Below, piece by piece: positions 13,636 through 16,491 of a DNA stretch of 16,491 nt. The translations under genes and the position numbers were made by a program. Under the pieces are notes generated by a model. It searched no databases and had not been told where the DNA came from. It saw nothing but the letters and a program-made list of their open reading frames with translations. This DNA is from Thermoplasmatota archaeon. Its GTDB lineage: Archaea > Thermoplasmatota > Thermoplasmata > Thermoplasmatales > Thermoplasmataceae. Within the stretch, counting starts at the first letter, position 1; every line of letters begins with the position of its first letter. The stretch is taken from positions 1 to 16,491 of the forward strand of contig JAMDCG010000091.1 of the NCBI GenBank assembly GCA_023489425.1, read 5' to 3'.

Positions 13636-14831
13636 TAGAAATCAACCAGTCTCTTCTGCCTCTTTTGATTTCTTATAATCCACGACAGATCTTTTGCATT
13701 TTCGATACCCAGTTTGGATTCCTTTAAGAATTCATCATTAGAAGAAAATCTTACTGGCCTGTTTTTTAATGCTTCTCTGACAGAACTCCTTATAACCCAT
13801 ACCCCTAAAGGAGAATGATATTCTGAACCAATGGTTCTTACAACGATTACCGAGGCCTGTTTTCCTATGGACCTGAGGTATCTTGCAACCGATAATCTTG
13901 CTGCATAGTATGCCCCCGTTATATTCGAAGCATAGTTAGTTCTTCCCTTAATCCCTTCATAATCAATGGAAACAGAACCCTGACCCCACAGGGAACCTCT
14001 ATTCCATTGTTCCAGCATTTCAAAGGAGAAAGGTCCTGGAAAGAGTACAACCTGAAATGAATTACCCACATAGTTCATGTTGAATTGCATGATATCCGAG
14101 ATCCATGGTGAGTGAATTATATCTTTCTTTAATTCTTTGAAAAGAATATCATCAGTAGCAGTTATTGCCCATCTCGTGGGCACCATCTTCCTCTGGTGAT
14201 CTATTCCTATCAAACCACCAGCAAGTATGTTCTGCAGATATTCTGGCTGGAATCCCTCCTGGAATAGTTTAAACAGGCCTTCCGATGATTTTAGATCATT
14301 ATCTCCATGAATGTAATCAACCATCCTTGGTATCTTAGGGTTTCCCGTAACTCTAAGGTTTGATACCATTGCAGTTGATCCAACCGGGGTATCAAAAAAG
14401 TCACCCGTGTCTGGTCCATGCATGGAGAAATGTTCAGTCTTGAATGCAATTTCAAATGGTTTTATGGAAGAAGCACTTTCCAGTATATATTCGTGAAATT
14501 TTTCATCCGGTCTTCTAATCGACATTTTTGAAGCCGTTCTATAGACATTCGAATTCATGGAAATCACCTCTTCCAGTTTCATTCCAAATCTTTCCTTTCC
14601 GTAATCAAAAACATCAGGATTAAAGAGGGCAGTTGGACCGGCAAGAACCTCCGGATAACCATAACTACCAACAAATATGCCAGGAGGTGTGTCAGCTTCA
14701 GCATCTCCGCTGACCATTTTTAACTCTAGACCACTGGATTTTAAATTTTTTATTATGGGGCAATATCCAAGTCCACAAAGATTCTTTTTTGCCTTACATG
14801 AACTGCAATACGGAAACACTATGTTATACAT
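13635..14831 (-). CDS. Nre-family DNA repair protein with C-terminal PIP-like motif
   Basis: Archaeal Nre protein, linked in haloarchaea to repair of alkylation or crosslink damage together with PCNA. The N-terminus has a four-cysteine zinc site, CSSC...CGLGYC, followed by PIIKNLKSSG. Typical Nre blocks follow: PPGIFVGSYGYPEVLAGP, FDTPVGSTAMVSNLRVTG and MVPTRWAITATDD. The protein ends QKRLVDF, a Q-x-x-L-x-x-F tail like the PCNA-interacting motif reported for this family. I favour ATG14831 (MYNIVFPYCSSC, 398 residues). A TATA-like TAAAAGATAA at 14851-14860 is centred ~25 bases upstream, and the zinc site then lies near the N-terminus as in relatives. In-frame ATG14882 and GTG14909 would add 17 or 26 residues. 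It overlaps the TatD-type gene by one base. Confidence 0.9.
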   Translation of the reverse strand: MYNIVFPYCSSCKAKKNLCGLGYCPIIKNLKSSGLELKMVSGDAEADTPPGIFVGSYGYPEVLAGPTALFNPDVFDYGKERFGMKLEEVISMNSNVYRTASKMSIRRPDEKFHEYILESASSIKPFEIAFKTEHFSMHGPDTGDFFDTPVGSTAMVSNLRVTGNPKIPRMVDYIHGDNDLKSSEGLFKLFQEGFQPEYLQNILAGGLIGIDHQRKMVPTRWAITATDDILFKELKKDIIHSPWISDIMQFNMNYVGNSFQVVLFPGPFSFEMLEQWNRGSLWGQGSVSIDYEGIKGRTNYASNITGAYYAARLSVARYLRSIGKQASVIVVRTIGSEYHSPLGVWVIRSSVREALKNRPVRFSSNDEFLKESKLGIENAKDLSWIIRNQKRQKRLVDF

Positions 14832-14850
14832 GAATAATGAACTAATAATT

Positions 14851-14860
14851 TTATCTTTTA
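14851..14860 (-). promoter_or_regulatory. TATA box candidate for the Nre gene
   Basis: Minus-strand TAAAAGATAA, in the context TTACATAAAAGATAAAATT, is centred ~25 bases before ATG14831. If it is real, it drives the Nre-TatD (and possibly GINS) unit as a leaderless mRNA. It would lie inside the coding region if GTG14909 or ATG14882 were used. Confidence 0.4.
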
Positions 14861-15110
14861 TGTAACGAATAACTTTTGCCATGAAAGGAATATTAAATCT
14901 AACTTTCACTTCATATCAGAGTGTAATGTATGAAAATTCAAAGTCAATAGAGCAGGTTGGCTATGTAAAGAGAAATGTGTTATTGTTCATATCATTTTTA
15001 ATAACGTGTAGGTATTAATTGGTTCTTCGAAGGGATATTACATAGATTTTCTTCTGAAAAATTTTGAAACTTTAGTATGCGTAATCATAGGCGGGTACAA
15101 ACAAACACTC

Positions 15111-15159
15111 TCTTATTCTAACAAAGGAATATAGACCAGTGATTCCTCTCAAAATAAGA
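15111..15159. repeat. Nested inverted repeat upstream of psmA
   Basis: Outer arms are TCTTATT (15111-15117) and AATAAGA (15153-15159). Inner arms are AGGAAT (15125-15130) and ATTCCT (15142-15147), around an 11-base loop. It lies in the ~430-base gap between the proposed Nre start and psmA, about 60-70 bases before the psmA TATA box. It could be an operator or a small hairpin. The rest of the gap is AT-rich, with only very short frames and no RNA gene that I can identify. Confidence 0.35.
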
Positions 15160-15220
15160 ATCAAGTCATATTAATAATACAGACCGGTTGACGCAAAGCA
15201 ACAAAAGGAAAAATTAGAAA

Positions 15221-15258
15221 AGATTTATTAGAGAAACATGTTAAGGGAGTTAAGGTGA
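15221..15258 (+). promoter_or_regulatory. psmA promoter and Shine-Dalgarno sequence
   Basis: TATA-like GATTTATTA (15222-15230) predicts a transcript start near 15251. AAGGTGA at 15252-15258 matches the archaeal anti-Shine-Dalgarno sequence (…CACCU) and sits 6 bases before ATG15265. psmA thus has a short leader with a real ribosome binding site, unlike the leaderless genes around it. Confidence 0.5.
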
Positions 15259-15264
15259 AAATAA

Positions 15265-15969
15265 ATGCAACAGGGACAAATGGCATATGATAGAGCAATT
15301 ACAGTTTTCTCCCCTGATGGGAGACTTTTTCAGGTTGAATACGCAAGAGAAGCAGTAAAAAGAGGTTCCACTGCTCTTGGAATCAAGTTCAAAGATGGTG
15401 TGCTTCTTATCTCAGAAAAAAGACCAAGAAGCAAGTTAATGGAACAGAACTCTCTGGAAAAAATTCAGTTAATCGATGATTTCGTAGGCTGTGTTACATC
15501 AGGTCTTGGAGCCGATGCAAGGGTCCTAATAGATTTTGCAAGAATTGTAACACAACAGGAAAAGGTTAGCTACGGGTCTCTGGTAAACATAGAAAATCTT
15601 GTCAAGAAAGTAGCAGACCAGATGCAACAGTACACACAGTATGGTGGAGTAAGACCATATGGGGTATCTATAATATTTGCAGGTATAGATCAGGTAGGAG
15701 CAAGGCTCTTTGATTCAGATCCATCTGGAGTCATTAACGAATACAAGGCAACTGCAATAGGAGCAGGGAGAGATCAGGTTCTTAACTATCTTGAAAAGGA
15801 ATATAAGGAAGACGCAGACGAAAAGACAGCAATTGGTATTGGTATTGCAGCACTTAAATCTTCAATGGAGGAAGGAGCAGAATACAAGACTCCAGAAGTG
15901 GCATCAATCAGAAGCGACTCAACTTTCAAAATATTTACCAAGGAAGAAATTGAGAAACTGGTAAAATAA
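15265..15969 (+). CDS. psmA: Proteasome alpha subunit
   Basis: Forms the outer rings of the 20S proteasome, gating entry to the chamber and docking the PAN or Cdc48-type ATPase. At 234 residues it is nearly the same length as the Thermoplasma acidophilum alpha subunit and very similar over its length: [57 protein letters not shown] and VRPYGVS are shared or nearly so. The gate motif Tyr8-Asp9-Arg10 is present. Lys66, the ATPase-docking residue, and Gly80 are kept. No propeptide or N-terminal catalytic Thr is expected in an alpha subunit. The beta subunit is not in the window. Translation probably uses the AAGGTGA ribosome binding site. Confidence 0.98.
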   Translation: MQQGQMAYDRAITVFSPDGRLFQVEYAREAVKRGSTALGIKFKDGVLLISEKRPRSKLMEQNSLEKIQLIDDFVGCVTSGLGADARVLIDFARIVTQQEKVSYGSLVNIENLVKKVADQMQQYTQYGGVRPYGVSIIFAGIDQVGARLFDSDPSGVINEYKATAIGAGRDQVLNYLEKEYKEDADEKTAIGIGIAALKSSMEEGAEYKTPEVASIRSDSTFKIFTKEEIEKLVK

Positions 15970-15976
15970 AGAAAAG

Positions 15977-15985
15977 ATTTAAAAC
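15977..15985 (+). promoter_or_regulatory. TATA box of the CoA-binding-protein gene
   Basis: ATTTAAAAC is centred about 26 bases before ATG16007. It is followed by TTATTTTTATT, which may also serve as the oligo-T terminator of psmA. No Shine-Dalgarno sequence is present, so a leaderless mRNA is expected. Confidence 0.5.
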
Positions 15986-16006
15986 CAATATTATTTTTAT
16001 TACACC

Positions 16007-16426
16007 ATGAACGAAGCAAAAGTTATTAAGGATGTTTTAAAGGGAAATAAGAGTGTAGCGGTAGTCGGAATTAGCAATAAAACTGACAGGGATAGTTATA
16101 AAGTTTCCAAATATCTAATGGATCATGGTTTTAAGGTAATACCAATCAACCCAACTTTTGATCAATGGGAAGGTCTCAAATGTTATCCGGACTTAAAATC
16201 AGCGTCAAAGGAACACAAGATAGATGTTGTAGATATCTTCAGAAAGTCAGAGGCAGTTGTTCCAGTTGTGGAAGAATCCTTAATCATAAAGCCAGAGTTT
16301 ATATGGATGCAGCTTGGTGTAGAGAATATGGAAGCGGCAAAACTTGCTGAAGAAAACTCCATAAAAGTCATAATGAATAAATGTATTATGGAGGAACATA
16401 AGAAAATGAATGTCGGGGTAGCCTAG
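16007..16426 (+). CDS. CoA-binding-domain protein (YccU-like)
   Basis: Single-domain protein of the CoA-binding Rossmann-fold family (YccU/COG1832 type), cytosolic; the exact role is unknown. The 139 residues carry the family blocks: VAVVGISNKTDRDSYKVSKYL (residues 17-37, in two strands and a loop), GFKVIPINP (41-49), DVVDIFRKSEAV (73-84), FIWMQLGV (98-105) and IMNKCIMEEH (122-131), where relatives usually read DRCI...EH. The start follows a TATA box by 26 bases. The 3' end is odd. The last four sense codons (Val-Gly-Val-Ala) and the TAG stop lie inside the tRNA-Ser gene. The family domain is complete before that point, so the tRNA only supplies a short tail and the stop. Confidence 0.93.
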   Translation: MNEAKVIKDVLKGNKSVAVVGISNKTDRDSYKVSKYLMDHGFKVIPINPTFDQWEGLKCYPDLKSASKEHKIDVVDIFRKSEAVVPVVEESLIIKPEFIWMQLGVENMEAAKLAEENSIKVIMNKCIMEEHKKMNVGVA

Positions 16427-16491
16427 CCCGGTAAGGCGGTAGATTCGAAATCTACCGCTCTTGTAGCTCGGGAGTTCAAATCTCCCCCCCG
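16412..16491 (+). tRNA. tRNA-Ser (anticodon CGA), last bases outside the window
   Basis: A class II tRNA with a long variable arm. The acceptor strand GTCGGGG (16412-16418) pairs with CCCCG at 16487-16491; the final AC and the discriminator lie beyond the edge. T8 is followed by a D-stem GCC/GGC with GG in the loop. The anticodon stem is GTAGA/TCTAC with loop TTCGAAA, giving CGA at 16446-16448, which reads UCG serine codons. The variable arm is 14 bases (16456-16469). The T-arm is GGGAG-TTCAAAT-CTCCC. No intron is present. Its first 15 bases overlap the upstream coding sequence, and a TATA-like AATAAATG/TGTATTA (16376-16388) inside that gene could be its promoter. Confidence 0.96.

Noticed and set aside
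15238..15258. Six-codon frame ATG TTA AGG GAG TTA AGG TGA just before psmA
   Set aside because: The predicted transcript start (~15251) lies downstream of its ATG, and its end simply coincides with the Shine-Dalgarno sequence. A translated leader peptide is not supported.
14940..15264. C/D-box or H/ACA guide RNA in the gap before psmA
   Set aside because: No RTGATGA box with a matching CTGA, and no ACA-tailed hairpin, could be found on either strand.
1..16491. CRISPR array, transposase, integrase or toxin-antitoxin pair
   Set aside because: I saw no regularly spaced repeats, no DDE or Tyr-recombinase motifs and no small gene pairs of that kind. The tRNA at the right edge could be an integration site, but the sequence beyond it is not available.

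Overview
The window looks like chromosomal DNA of an acidophilic archaeon of the order Thermoplasmatales (Thermoplasma / Ferroplasma / Cuniculiplasma type). The strongest evidence is the proteasome alpha subunit at 15265-15969, whose first ~35 residues match the Thermoplasma acidophilum protein I remember almost position for position. Other support comes from a single Gins51-type GINS protein, an Nre-family repair protein, an archaeal RNase P RNA, AT-rich DNA, and promoters of the archaeal TATA type. Most first genes of transcription units have a TATA-like box centred about 24-29 bases before the ATG and no Shine-Dalgarno sequence, which implies leaderless mRNAs. I used this to adjust several start codons. 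I cannot name the genus or species.

Layout. (1) 1-1551, minus: most of a prolyl oligopeptidase, cut by the left edge. (2) 1633-3561: small, poorly characterised genes: a four-helix membrane protein, a soluble hypothetical protein, a DUF5680-like protein and a membrane-anchored extracellular protein. (3) 3672-5890: a hemerythrin-type protein and a zinc-less MDR oxidoreductase, diverging from a mirror-symmetric promoter region, then ribulose-phosphate 3-epimerase convergent with the MDR gene. (4) 6044-8720, plus: a helical ferritin-like protein, an ABC1/UbiB-type kinase and a four-helix membrane protein. (5) 8689-10063, minus: RNase P RNA, then a small zinc-binding protein overlapping a family 2 glycosyltransferase by one base. 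(6) 10257-12071, plus: a secreted, membrane-anchored protein with about 23 N-glycosylation sequons. (7) 12085-14831, minus: Nre, a TatD-type metallohydrolase and GINS, a replication/repair cluster. (8) 15265-16491, plus: proteasome alpha, a CoA-binding-domain protein, and tRNA-Ser(CGA), whose 5' end overlaps the coding sequence before it.

How the parts fit. Group 7 is a coherent information-processing unit: Nre carries a C-terminal PCNA-binding-like tail, GINS belongs to the replicative helicase complex, and the TatD-type enzyme is coupled to Nre by a TAATG overlap. Group 5 links tRNA maturation (RNase P) to a small zinc protein and a glycosyltransferase. The neighbouring surface protein is heavily supplied with glycosylation sites, but a functional link is only inference. 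The rest are core metabolism, protein turnover and Thermoplasmatales-type hypotheticals.

I see no transposon, CRISPR array, prophage or obvious defence system. The most unusual features are the tRNA-Ser gene that supplies the last four codons and the stop codon of the upstream gene, the mirror-image hemerythrin/MDR promoter, and the Nre-TatD-GINS cluster.
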